Source of the DNA: Acidipila sp. EB88
Lineage (GTDB): Bacteria > Acidobacteriota > Terriglobia > Terriglobales > Acidobacteriaceae
Assembly: GCF_003858395.1 (NCBI RefSeq)
Contig: NZ_QWEV01000005.1
Span: 3,782,001 to 3,846,000 of the forward strand
Direction of reading: 5' to 3'
DNA length: 64,000 nucleotides
Shown: one piece after another, positions 26,195-33,741 of the stretch
Position numbering within the stretch: the stretch's first letter is position 1
Layout of the letters: the number at the start of each line of letters is the position of its first letter
Made by a program: the position numbers and the translations under genes
The notes under the pieces: generated by a model
Seen by the model: the letters and a program-made list of their open reading frames with translations, nothing else
Told to the model about the DNA's origin: nothing
Databases searched by the model: none

Positions 26195-27526
26195 ATGATG
26201 GGCAACAGGCATTGGAGCCGCAGAACTTTCCTTTCGGCCGTTGGGATATCCGGTGCGAGTGCTCTGGCATCCGCGTATCTGCCGCACGCTGCCGAGAGCA
26301 ACAAGCGCACCATCCTTTACGCGATCGGGAACAGCCGTGATGGAGGCGGCTTCCTGCGATCCTTTGAGGTCGCCGGCGATCACATCGGGGTGTTGAACGA
26401 TGTGGAGGTAGACCAGCCGGCCGCAATAGTCGCTCACCCGTACCTGCCTCGCCTCTACGTGGCCAATGACTGCTCTTCCTGGAGGCACCAGCCCCGCGCC
26501 ACGATCGAGTGCTTCGATATCGACACGGAGACACTCCGCCTGCGGTCCGTCGCGCGGCTCCCGCTTGCACTCTCCGCCACAGGCCCTCGTTCGCTGGTGC
26601 TTTCTGCCGACGCGCAACACCTGCTTGTCTCGGCCTTTCATGGCGGAGCATGCAACGCCTTTGCGCTCAATGCAGCAGGAGATCTGCTACCGCACCCGGC
26701 GGCAATGAAGGAGACAGGCTGTGGTCTCCATGCCCAAACGCAGGGCTCCGCACATCCCCACACCATCGTTGGCATGCTCCGGTCGGGCCTGCTGATCGCG
26801 AGCGATTACGGAGCGGACCGACTCACCACTTTCCAAGTAACCCCGTCGCACGGGCTGTGGCAGTTCGGCACAGTGCAGAGGGTCGCGTTGCCGCCCGGCT
26901 CAGCACCTTCGCTGCTCGCCGTGGAGCCGCGCACAGGTCTACTGGTAACCGCGACCCAACGTCGTCCGGCGCTGCATCTCCATGCCTTCGCGGGAGGAGC
27001 TGAACAGGCTCTTGTTTCTATTGCTGAACATGACTTACCTACGCCGGTGACAGCGATGGCCTGCCACCCTACGGCCGGGGTTGTGTACTCGGTAGGCATT
27101 ACGCAGGATCATGCGACTATGACCACCTGGCGCATTGATCGTGCGCGGGGGTCTTTAGCCTCGCTGCACACCCTGCGGCTTGGATCTGCACACGAGCTGC
27201 CTGGAGCCTCGATTCTTGTCGAGGAAGATCGCCGCCTCTGGCTTGCCTCGCCGGGGGCTTGCTGGAGGTCCCGCTTGCTCGAGGAAGCGGCATCCCCGCG
27301 ACACCGCAGCTGCGGCTCGCATGCGAAGGCCTGCGAGCCCTGCACCTTGGCTAGCTGCACGGCGGCGACCGACCTTACGCAGAGCCTCACGCTACCCGGG
27401 CTTTGTGCGCCAGCCCTTTTCATCCTCACACTCGCAACGAGTTGGAATGTGAGCTTTACCAACGCCTCGTATCACCCGGCAAACCTGAGTGCGGTTGCTG
27501 GCAAGCTCCTCCTTGGAGGCGGCTAG
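26195..27526 (+). CDS. Second Tat-exported lactonase-like beta-propeller, C-terminus frameshifted
   Basis: The start MMGNRHWSRRTFLSAVG is a Tat signal after AGGGA at five bases. The propeller has blades such as PAAIVAHPYLPRLYVAND, TGPRSLVLSADAQHLLVS, SAHPHTIVGMLRSGLLIASDYGADRL and TPVTAMACHPTAGVVYSV. At 27253-27257 a run of five G shifts the frame; one more G gives GGLLEVPLARGSGIP and a stop at 27354, a natural 386-residue end. Without it the product gains about 60 unrelated Cys- and Ser-rich residues. It lies 28 bases after the FAD oxidase gene. Probably a lactonase relative; activity of the shifted form is uncertain. Confidence 0.7.
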   Translation: MMGNRHWSRRTFLSAVGISGASALASAYLPHAAESNKRTILYAIGNSRDGGGFLRSFEVAGDHIGVLNDVEVDQPAAIVAHPYLPRLYVANDCSSWRHQPRATIECFDIDTETLRLRSVARLPLALSATGPRSLVLSADAQHLLVSAFHGGACNAFALNAAGDLLPHPAAMKETGCGLHAQTQGSAHPHTIVGMLRSGLLIASDYGADRLTTFQVTPSHGLWQFGTVQRVALPPGSAPSLLAVEPRTGLLVTATQRRPALHLHAFAGGAEQALVSIAEHDLPTPVTAMACHPTAGVVYSVGITQDHATMTTWRIDRARGSLASLHTLRLGSAHELPGASILVEEDRRLWLASPGACWRSRLLEEAASPRHRSCGSHAKACEPCTLASCTAATDLTQSLTLPGLCAPALFILTLATSWNVSFTNASYHPANLSAVAGKLLLGGG

Positions 27527-27879
27527 AAACCCGCATTGTGCCAGGTCGGAAACGCGAAGCTTCACCTTGCAGACGCATACCTGCGGGCAAGGAGTCCGGC
27601 GCCGGCTGTTGTCAGCAACGTCGACACTCTTCCAAGCTGGGAGAAGCCACACCCGAACGAGAGCGCCGCGCCTCCGTGCGCAAACGGCGCGACGCTTCCA
27701 TGATCCTGGGCTGCTGAGCTATGCCGAGCTTCAGCAGAACGCAACCGCCTCACGATTTCTTCGCTGCCGAACGGAGAGACCAGGCTTGATGCGGAGTAGC
27801 ACCAAGATCCCCGCGACCTTTGCGTCGCGGCGAGAATGCCCTGCGCCCGGGGAACTGCGCGCTGCATTGAAGTTCCGGT

Positions 27880-27908
27880 TTGACGATCGCACACAGCTGT
27901 AGTAAATA
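27880..27908 (+). promoter_or_regulatory. Candidate promoter of blaI
   Basis: TTGACG (27880-27885) and TAAATA (27903-27908) are 17 bases apart, directly upstream of the operator dyad. Weak -10 but good position. Confidence 0.45.
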
Positions 27909-27928
27909 AACCTACAAGCGTGTGTAGG
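27898..27928. promoter_or_regulatory. BlaI-type operator
   Basis: CCTACA (27911-27916) and TGTAGG (27923-27928) are an inverted repeat with a six-base spacer, and TGTAG at 27898-27902 adds a second overlapping dyad with CTACA at 27912-27916. TACA/TGTA dyads are the recognition pattern of BlaI/MecI repressors. The site lies between the -10 and the blaI start and overlaps the ribosome site, fitting self-repression. Confidence 0.7.
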
Positions 27929-27936
27929 AGGCAGTT

Positions 27937-28341
27937 GTGTCTACCCCGAAGCTATCGAAACTGGAGTACCAGATCATGGAAGCGCTGTGGGCGATGGGTG
28001 AACCGTCGCTGCGCGAGATCCAGGAGACGTTTCCGGAGAAAGGCCGCCCGGCGTACACCACGATTCAAACAACGGTGTACCGGATGGAAGCAAAAGGGAT
28101 CCTACGGCGGGTCAGAAAGGTCGGCAACTTTCACCTGTTTGCCGCGGCCATCACGCGTGATGCGGCGCAGCGCCGACTGGTGGATGAGTTACTGGCACTT
28201 TTCGGCGGTCGCTCGCAGTTGTTGATGGCGCACCTGATCGAGGGCGGCAAGTTGTCGCTCGAGGATGTGAAACAAGCGGAAAAGATGTTGCGCAAGGTCT
28301 CCCCAAGGAGAAATAGTTATGGTGGGCAGCGCGTGGAGTGA
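27937..28341 (+). CDS. blaI: BlaI/MecI/CopY-family repressor
   Basis: About 134 residues. The GTG start has a perfect AGGAGG five bases upstream. Residues 5-80 are a winged helix (LSKLEYQIMEALWAMGEPSLREI, YTTIQTTVYRMEAKG) of the BlaI type, followed by a helical dimerisation part (DELLALFGG, LEDVKQAEKMLRK). These repressors bind TACA/TGTA dyads as dimers and are released when cleaved through their M56 membrane peptidase, whose gene overlaps by 23 bases here. In Acidobacteria such pairs are numerous and often control functions other than beta-lactam resistance. No beta-lactamase gene is adjacent. Confidence 0.9.
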   Translation: MSTPKLSKLEYQIMEALWAMGEPSLREIQETFPEKGRPAYTTIQTTVYRMEAKGILRRVRKVGNFHLFAAAITRDAAQRRLVDELLALFGGRSQLLMAHLIEGGKLSLEDVKQAEKMLRKVSPRRNSYGGQRVE

Positions 28342-30391
28342 TGCGTGGTCAGCGCAGGTGGTGAACCATGTATGGCAATCGACACTGGTGGTCCTGGTAG
28401 CGTGGGGGCTCGCGCTTCGGCTGCGAAAGAACCGGGCGGGGACTCGCTACTGGATCTGGATGGCGGCTTCTCTGAAGTTCCTGCTTCCCTTCTCGGTGTT
28501 AGCGGCCTTGGGAAGGTGGGTTCTACCTGCGAGCGCCGCAGCGATGCCGCACCCATCGTGGAGCAACGTGATCGTGAAAGTGGAGCAACCCGCCGAGCTG
28601 CCCACGCACGGGGCAGACACGTTCGGCATGTGGCTATCTCCGCCCACTTCCTCTGCGCAGGTTCAGCACCATGGATCTTCGGCCTTGGAGGTACTCATGG
28701 CGTTGTGGCTATGCGGTGCGGTGCTGCTGCTCCTGCGCTGGCTGCGAAACTGGTGGGAGATGCATGTCACGCTACGCGATGCCGCTCCTGCTTTGTTTCC
28801 GATCGCAGTCCCGGTGTTTCTCACTTCGCGGAGAATCGGTCCCGCAGTCGTGGGGCTCTTCCAACCGAAGCTCCTGCTGCCATTGGAGATACACAAGCGC
28901 CTGCCAGAAGACCAGCTACATGCCATCCTGGCACATGAGGTGTGTCATGTGCAGCGACGGGATAACCTGACCGGCGCGGTCCACATGCTGGTGGAAGTGC
29001 TGTTCTGGTTTCACCCCGGTGTCTGGTGGATCGAACGACGACTCATCGCTGAGCGCGAAGCCGCATGCGATGAAGCGGTGTTGCAGCTTGGGAATGAGGC
29101 GGAGGTATATGCCGAGGGAATTCTCAACGTGTGCAAGTTTTACGCCGAGTCTCCCCTGGTCTGCGTGTCCGGCGTAACAGGCTCTGAACTGAAGCAGCGC
29201 ATTGTCCGCATTCTAACGAACAGGGCTGGTACAAGGCTAAGCGCAGGAGGCAAGCTCCTGCTGAGCGCTGCATTGATTGCGATGCTCTCGGTGCCTGTGC
29301 TGTCGGGTGTGCTGCGCCCGTCGGACGTGCGCGCCCAAGCAAAGTCCGCCGGCGCCACGGACAGCATCGCCGCTACCTGGCAGGGTACCCTGCACACGGA
29401 CAGGGATTACCGTTTTGTTGTGAAGATCACCAGTACCTCGAACGGGCGCCTGCGGTCTACGTTTTACAACCTCTCTGAGCCGGGAGGAGGCTCGCCTGGT
29501 TTCTCCACCACTTTGAATGGGTCGCTGCTGCAGTTGGACTTTGGCTTCGCTATGTTTGAGGGAAGTCTCGGGCCCGACGGAAACTCGATTACTGGCAAAT
29601 GGCATCAGGGACCCAATCCGCAGCCGCTGATCTTTCTGCGCGCAAGCCCGTCAACAGCGTGGGCAATCCCGGTGCCGCCGCCACAGCCGGCTGCTATGGC
29701 TGCCGATTCGAATCCCGAGTTTGAAGTCTTCACGATCAAGCCGAGCAGGCCTGAAGAACGTGGTCCCCGCTTCATGTTCAATCATCGCCGGTTCTCCGTA
29801 GTGGCTGCAACGCTGGATCAGCTGGTGCAGTTCGCGTACAGCGTGCAGGAAAAAGAGGTAGCGGGTGCGCCCGACTGGTTCCGCACAGCGACATACGATA
29901 TTGCGGCCCAACCTAATGGCAACGGGGAGCCTAGCATCCAGCAGTGGCGCGTCATGGTGAGAAAGCTTATGGCCGATCGCTTCCAACTCAGGTTTCACAA
30001 CGAGAAGCGTGAGATGGCCGTGTATGCACTGACCGTCGCGAAAGGCGGCCCGAAGTTCACCAGGAGCGAAGCCGATGCCAGCCAGATTCCGATGCTTGGG
30101 TTCGGACCAGGCAACATGGGGGCGACGAATGCAACGATGGCACAGGTGGCCGAAGCGATGCAGCAGGGCGTGGTAGACCGCCCGGTGATCGACCAGACCG
30201 GGCTATCGGGGCGCTTTGATCTCAGGCTTAGGTGGCATCCGGCGGATGCCCCTGCTGCCGCGCAGGACGCGGATGCGCTGCCGGACGTCTTTACGGCGAT
30301 GCAGGAACAACTGGGACTGCGGTTGTCAGCAAGGCGAGCGTCGGTCGATGTGATCGTGGTCGACCGGGTCGCCAAACCTTCCGACAACTAA
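28319..30391 (+). CDS. M56 (BlaR1-like) membrane metallopeptidase with TIGR03435 domain
   Basis: About 690 residues. AAGGAG lies upstream and the start overlaps the blaI end, so translation is coupled. Residues 1-330 hold about four membrane segments and the zinc motif HEVCH (206-210) with the downstream EREAACDEAV, the M56 peptidase core. A beta-rich linker around 350-430 follows, and residues 445-690 match the TIGR03435 soil-bacterium domain (FEVFTIKPSRPE, RFQLRFHNEKREMAVYALTVAKGGPKF, RPVIDQTGLSGRFDLRL). The C-terminal domain replaces the penicillin sensor of BlaR1, so the signal is not a beta-lactam by analogy. It probably cleaves or triggers cleavage of the partner repressor. Confidence 0.88.
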   Translation: MVGSAWSDAWSAQVVNHVWQSTLVVLVAWGLALRLRKNRAGTRYWIWMAASLKFLLPFSVLAALGRWVLPASAAAMPHPSWSNVIVKVEQPAELPTHGADTFGMWLSPPTSSAQVQHHGSSALEVLMALWLCGAVLLLLRWLRNWWEMHVTLRDAAPALFPIAVPVFLTSRRIGPAVVGLFQPKLLLPLEIHKRLPEDQLHAILAHEVCHVQRRDNLTGAVHMLVEVLFWFHPGVWWIERRLIAEREAACDEAVLQLGNEAEVYAEGILNVCKFYAESPLVCVSGVTGSELKQRIVRILTNRAGTRLSAGGKLLLSAALIAMLSVPVLSGVLRPSDVRAQAKSAGATDSIAATWQGTLHTDRDYRFVVKITSTSNGRLRSTFYNLSEPGGGSPGFSTTLNGSLLQLDFGFAMFEGSLGPDGNSITGKWHQGPNPQPLIFLRASPSTAWAIPVPPPQPAAMAADSNPEFEVFTIKPSRPEERGPRFMFNHRRFSVVAATLDQLVQFAYSVQEKEVAGAPDWFRTATYDIAAQPNGNGEPSIQQWRVMVRKLMADRFQLRFHNEKREMAVYALTVAKGGPKFTRSEADASQIPMLGFGPGNMGATNATMAQVAEAMQQGVVDRPVIDQTGLSGRFDLRLRWHPADAPAAAQDADALPDVFTAMQEQLGLRLSARRASVDVIVVDRVAKPSDN

Positions 30392-30811
30392 CCAGACATC
30401 CAGCCGCCCGCGTGAGCAGTGCCAGACATGCGTCGACGTGCTTGATCGACGTTTTGCGCGTATGATCTGCGCGGTTCAAGCATCCAATACGCGCGCAACG
30501 TCCCGGAAGCCTAATTGATTCCTGTTCCGCCAATAAGTTGGATCGGTTTTCTTCACCAATGTAACCAGCGGAACTTGATAAAGCATAGTGCGTCAGTTAG
30601 AGTCACCACCAACGTCATGGCAGGCATGTTAGCCGCCTGCAACGGCTTGGCAAGTGTCTGCTATTGAACATTGCGCGCAGCTTTCTTACGGCGTAGATAA
30701 ACTGCCTCGTCGTACTTGTTTCCAGCTCGTGAGTTACAAGGGTCGAGCAGCAAGGCTCAGCTGCGAAGCCACTTCTGCGTCGCAGCCACGGCTGGATTGT
30801 TTTGGAGGCGC
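30392..30811. other. Leader region of the EAL-PAS gene
   Basis: About 420 bases, less GC-rich than the neighbours at 30500-30700. It contains the promoter candidate at 30575-30603 and therefore a leader of about 200 bases. I looked for a cyclic-di-GMP riboswitch and did not see its conserved segments. Confidence 0.45.
30575..30603 (+). promoter_or_regulatory. Promoter candidate for the EAL-PAS gene
   Basis: TTGATA (30575-30580) and TAGAGT (30598-30603) with a 17-base spacer match the sigma-70 pattern at five and four positions. The transcript would carry a leader of about 200 bases. Confidence 0.45.
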
Positions 30812-32458
30812 ATGCTTATCACTCGCAAGGTCGTCGAAGGGGTTCTGGAGCGCGGCGAAGTAGTGCCGTTTTTTCAGCCGCTGCGCGAGCTGCGCAGCGG
30901 ACGCCTGCTGGGCTTCGAGTTGCTGGCTCGCTGGCAGCATCCGGAACTCGGCTCCATCCTTCCTCACTCCTTCATTGAGACGATCGAGCGGAGCGGCCTG
31001 CTTGCCGAGCTGACCCGACAGGTCCTAAGCAAGGCGCTGCGAGCGAGCGCCGACCTGCCTGACCCGTTGCGCCTCGCCGTCAATATCTCGCCTTCGCAGT
31101 TGAAGGATCCCGGGCTCTGCTGCCTGATTGCGGACACGGCTGCGGAGATGAATTTTTCGGTGCGTCGACTCAGCATCGAGATCACGGAGACCGCCCTGGT
31201 GGATGACTTCGAGAGCGCGCGCAAGAATCTCGGCAGCGTGAAAGAACTGGGCTGCCGGCTCCTGCTCGACGACTTCGGGACCGGCTACTCCAACCTTCGA
31301 CACCTGCAGAAGCTCGGCTTCAACGGTCTGAAGATTGACAGGAGCTTCGTATCGGATGTGCTCCACTCGCGCGACAGCCGCAAGATCGTTGCGGCCATCG
31401 TCGGGCTAGGGCAAAGCCTGAATCTCACCACTATTGCCGAAGGTATCGAGTGTGAGGAGCAGGCAAGCCTGATGCTGTATCTCGGCTGCGACGTGGGCCA
31501 AGGGTGGCATTATGGCCGGCCCACGCCGGCGGCAAAGATCGGGGAGGTGGTGCACGCACCGCAGCCCAAGCTTAGCGCGAAGTGGTCCGTCGCCGGCAAT
31601 GACCAGCACCTGGCCAGCCTTGAGGCCAGCCCGACGCAGCGCGTGGCGCACTTGCAGGCTATCTACGACGGCGCACCAGTCGGTCTGTGCCTGCTGAGCC
31701 GCGACCTGCGCTACCTGAACCTCAACCAGCATTTTGCCGAAATCAACAAGACATCCGCCTCCGACATGATCGGGCAAACCGTGGAGAGCGTTTTTCCTCG
31801 CTGGTTCCCGCTCTACGAGCCTTACCTCAAGCGCGCGCTCGCAGGCGAGGCGTTGAGCGGCCTTGAAGTGACGCGCCCCGGGCTCGTGCCGGGCGACGTT
31901 GATCAAACCATCCTAATCTCGTACTCGCCGGCCAGGGACGAGGCCGGCGAGGTCATCGGCATCTCCATGGCGTTGGTGGACATCACGCTGCGCAAGCAGG
32001 ACGAAACAGCATTGCGTAGCAGTGAAGAGCGTTTCCGCACCCTGATCGATCGCAATCCCCAGACACCGTGGATCTTTGATCGCGACGGCAATGTGCTCGA
32101 CGTGGGTGTGCAGTGGGAAAGGCTCACCGGCTACACCCGAGAAACCACCCTAGCCTCCGGCTACCTGGAGACGATCTACGCTGCAGACCGGGAGCGCGTG
32201 GTCAGCTACGTGCGCGATGCAATTGCGCACAAGACAGACATGGACATTGAATGGAGAGTAGTGCTCAAGAGCGGTGAAACCTGCTGGGTACGCTCACGCG
32301 GCAGCGCCGTCTTTGACGAAGCGGGAGAAGTTTACCGCTACTACGGCAGCACTGAAGACATCGATGAGCTGGTCAGGCTGCGCAGGTACAAAGCGCAGTT
32401 CGAGCGTACGCGGACTGTCAGTTTGGGAGTGGCACAACTCCAGGCGAGACTATCCTGA
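30812..32458 (+). CDS. EAL-PAS-PAS cyclic-di-GMP phosphodiesterase
   Basis: About 548 residues. Residues 5-250 are an EAL domain with the expected catalytic set: ELLAR, AVNISPSQL, EITETALVDD, LLLDDFGTGYSNL, LKIDRSFV and AEGIECEEQ, so it should hydrolyse cyclic di-GMP. Two PAS domains follow, at about 285-405 and 415-535 (WIFDRDGNVLDVGVQWERLTGYTRE and a PAC motif near WRVVLKSGETCWVRSRGS). The sensor part is C-terminal, the reverse of most EAL proteins. No membrane segment is seen. GGAGG lies three bases from the chosen ATG, which is close. It is probably monocistronic. Confidence 0.87.
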   Translation: MLITRKVVEGVLERGEVVPFFQPLRELRSGRLLGFELLARWQHPELGSILPHSFIETIERSGLLAELTRQVLSKALRASADLPDPLRLAVNISPSQLKDPGLCCLIADTAAEMNFSVRRLSIEITETALVDDFESARKNLGSVKELGCRLLLDDFGTGYSNLRHLQKLGFNGLKIDRSFVSDVLHSRDSRKIVAAIVGLGQSLNLTTIAEGIECEEQASLMLYLGCDVGQGWHYGRPTPAAKIGEVVHAPQPKLSAKWSVAGNDQHLASLEASPTQRVAHLQAIYDGAPVGLCLLSRDLRYLNLNQHFAEINKTSASDMIGQTVESVFPRWFPLYEPYLKRALAGEALSGLEVTRPGLVPGDVDQTILISYSPARDEAGEVIGISMALVDITLRKQDETALRSSEERFRTLIDRNPQTPWIFDRDGNVLDVGVQWERLTGYTRETTLASGYLETIYAADRERVVSYVRDAIAHKTDMDIEWRVVLKSGETCWVRSRGSAVFDEAGEVYRYYGSTEDIDELVRLRRYKAQFERTRTVSLGVAQLQARLS

Positions 32459-32579
32459 AGCTTGAAAAGCCCACTCCGGCCGAGCGCCCCGCGCCACTGC
32501 ACGCACAGTGCTGCTAAAGCCGGTCTCGCGGTAGCACTCCACGCGCCATATTGACGGCGATGCCGACGCAGCGCGATCG

Positions 32580-32999
32580 TCATACCCAGGCAAGCACGAT
32601 GGCGCCCACCGCGATCAGCGCACCGCCGATCAGCTTACGGGTGGTAATCGCTTCCCCGAGGATGGGTGCAGCGAGCATGATGACGAAGACCACGCTGAGC
32701 TTGTCGATCGGTGCGACCTTGGAAGCCTGGCCCATGGAAAGCGCTCGAAAGTAGCACAGCCATGAAAGCCCGGTTGCCACGCCGGAAGCGACCAGAAATA
32801 ACCAGCTTCGACGCTCGATATGCGCGAGCCCGCCATGCGTACCGAGCGATAGAGCAACAACCCACGCGAACACAACAACGACTGTGGTGCGCACCGCGGT
32901 GGCCAGGTTTGGGTCGATGTTCGCGACGCCGAGCTTCGCGAGCAGCGCGGTAGCGGCTGCGAATATCGCTGAGAGCACAGCCCAAAGCAACCATGTCAT
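32580..32999 (-). CDS. Single-domain EamA-family membrane protein
   Basis: About 139 residues with four or five membrane helices (TWLLWAVLSAIFAAATALLAK, VRTTVVVVFAWVVAL, SWLFLVASGVATGLSWLCYFRAL, VVFVIMLAAPILGEAIT, LIGGALIAVGAIVLAWV). The pattern is one EamA half of the drug/metabolite transporters, so it likely works as a dimer. The start MTWLLW is chosen because the upstream residues are not hydrophobic; its ribosome site is weak. It is convergent with the EAL gene and divergent from the response regulator. Substrate unknown. Confidence 0.8.
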   Translation of the reverse strand: MTWLLWAVLSAIFAAATALLAKLGVANIDPNLATAVRTTVVVVFAWVVALSLGTHGGLAHIERRSWLFLVASGVATGLSWLCYFRALSMGQASKVAPIDKLSVVFVIMLAAPILGEAITTRKLIGGALIAVGAIVLAWV

Positions 33000-33034
33000 G
33001 TTGTCTGCACCCGAGCCTTCCTGCTCTGCTTTAA

Positions 33035-33050
33035 TGCAGCTTACGCTGCA
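33035..33050. promoter_or_regulatory. Small palindrome before the response regulator gene
   Basis: TGCAGC, TTAC, GCTGCA (33035-33050) is a perfect six-base inverted repeat directly before the ribosome site. It could be an autoregulatory site or a hairpin at the start of the mRNA. Confidence 0.3.
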
Positions 33051-33063
33051 GGAGGTCCACCCG

Positions 33064-33741
33064 ATGCGGGTTCTGGTAGTGGAAGACGAAACCCGGCTGG
33101 CTGAGAACATCGCCGATGGTCTGCGCGAGGGTCCGGGTTTCGCGGTGGACATTGCACGTGATGGTGAAGATGCGCTTCACTTCTGCTCGGCGGCCGACTA
33201 CGATCTGATCGTACTTGACCTGATGATCCCACGGCTGAGCGGAGCGGAAGTGGTGCGGCAGCTTCGTGCCGCAAGGAACCGCACCCCGGTGCTTGTGCTC
33301 ACGGCTGTGAGTGAGACCGGGAACACTATCCACCTGTTGAATGCAGGCGCGGACGATTACATGACCAAGCCCTTCGACCTTGGGGAGCTTATTGCGCGTG
33401 CTCGCGCGTTGATTCGGCGCGGCAAAGGAGTGAGCGAACCTCTTCTTCGATTCGGCGATCTCGAGGTGCATACGGGCGAGCAGAGTGTGTCGCATGGCGG
33501 CCGCAAGATCGAGCTGTCGCCCATCGAGTACAGAATTCTTGAGTACCTGATGTTCCGCCCCCGCTTGGTGATTTCCAAGCGGGAACTGCTCGAGCATCTC
33601 TATGACTTCACCTGGGAGCATCACTCCAACGTGATCGAAGCGCACGTTTCCAATCTCCGCAAAAAGCTCCGCGCAGCGACTGAAGCCGAGGTGCTGGAAA
33701 CCCTGCGCGGACGGGGCTACCGGCTGGTAGGCAGGGCGTGA
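33064..33741 (+). CDS. OmpR-family response regulator
   Basis: About 225 residues with AGGAGGT upstream. Residues 1-115 are a receiver with phospho-acceptor D52 (LIVLDLMIP) and conserved K102 (TKPFD). Residues 125-225 are a winged-helix DNA-binding domain (LSPIEYRILEYLM, VISKRELLEHLYDF, NVIEAHVSNLRKKL, TLRGRGYRLV). It is followed directly by its kinase with a four-base overlap, and then by a propeller gene and an RND efflux set, which it probably controls. Confidence 0.93.
   Translation: MRVLVVEDETRLAENIADGLREGPGFAVDIARDGEDALHFCSAADYDLIVLDLMIPRLSGAEVVRQLRAARNRTPVLVLTAVSETGNTIHLLNAGADDYMTKPFDLGELIARARALIRRGKGVSEPLLRFGDLEVHTGEQSVSHGGRKIELSPIEYRILEYLMFRPRLVISKRELLEHLYDFTWEHHSNVIEAHVSNLRKKLRAATEAEVLETLRGRGYRLVGRA

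Larger units (their letters stand above)
27355..27936. other. Intergenic region before blaI
   Basis: If the lactonase-like gene ends at 27354, about 580 bases follow without a supported gene. A seven-pair hairpin CCGCGAC/GTCGCGG lies at 27821-27840, and the right end holds the BlaI promoter and operator. Confidence 0.5.

Noticed and set aside
30603-30811. Possible cyclic-di-GMP riboswitch before the EAL gene
   Set aside because: The conserved segments of the known classes are not present in this leader.
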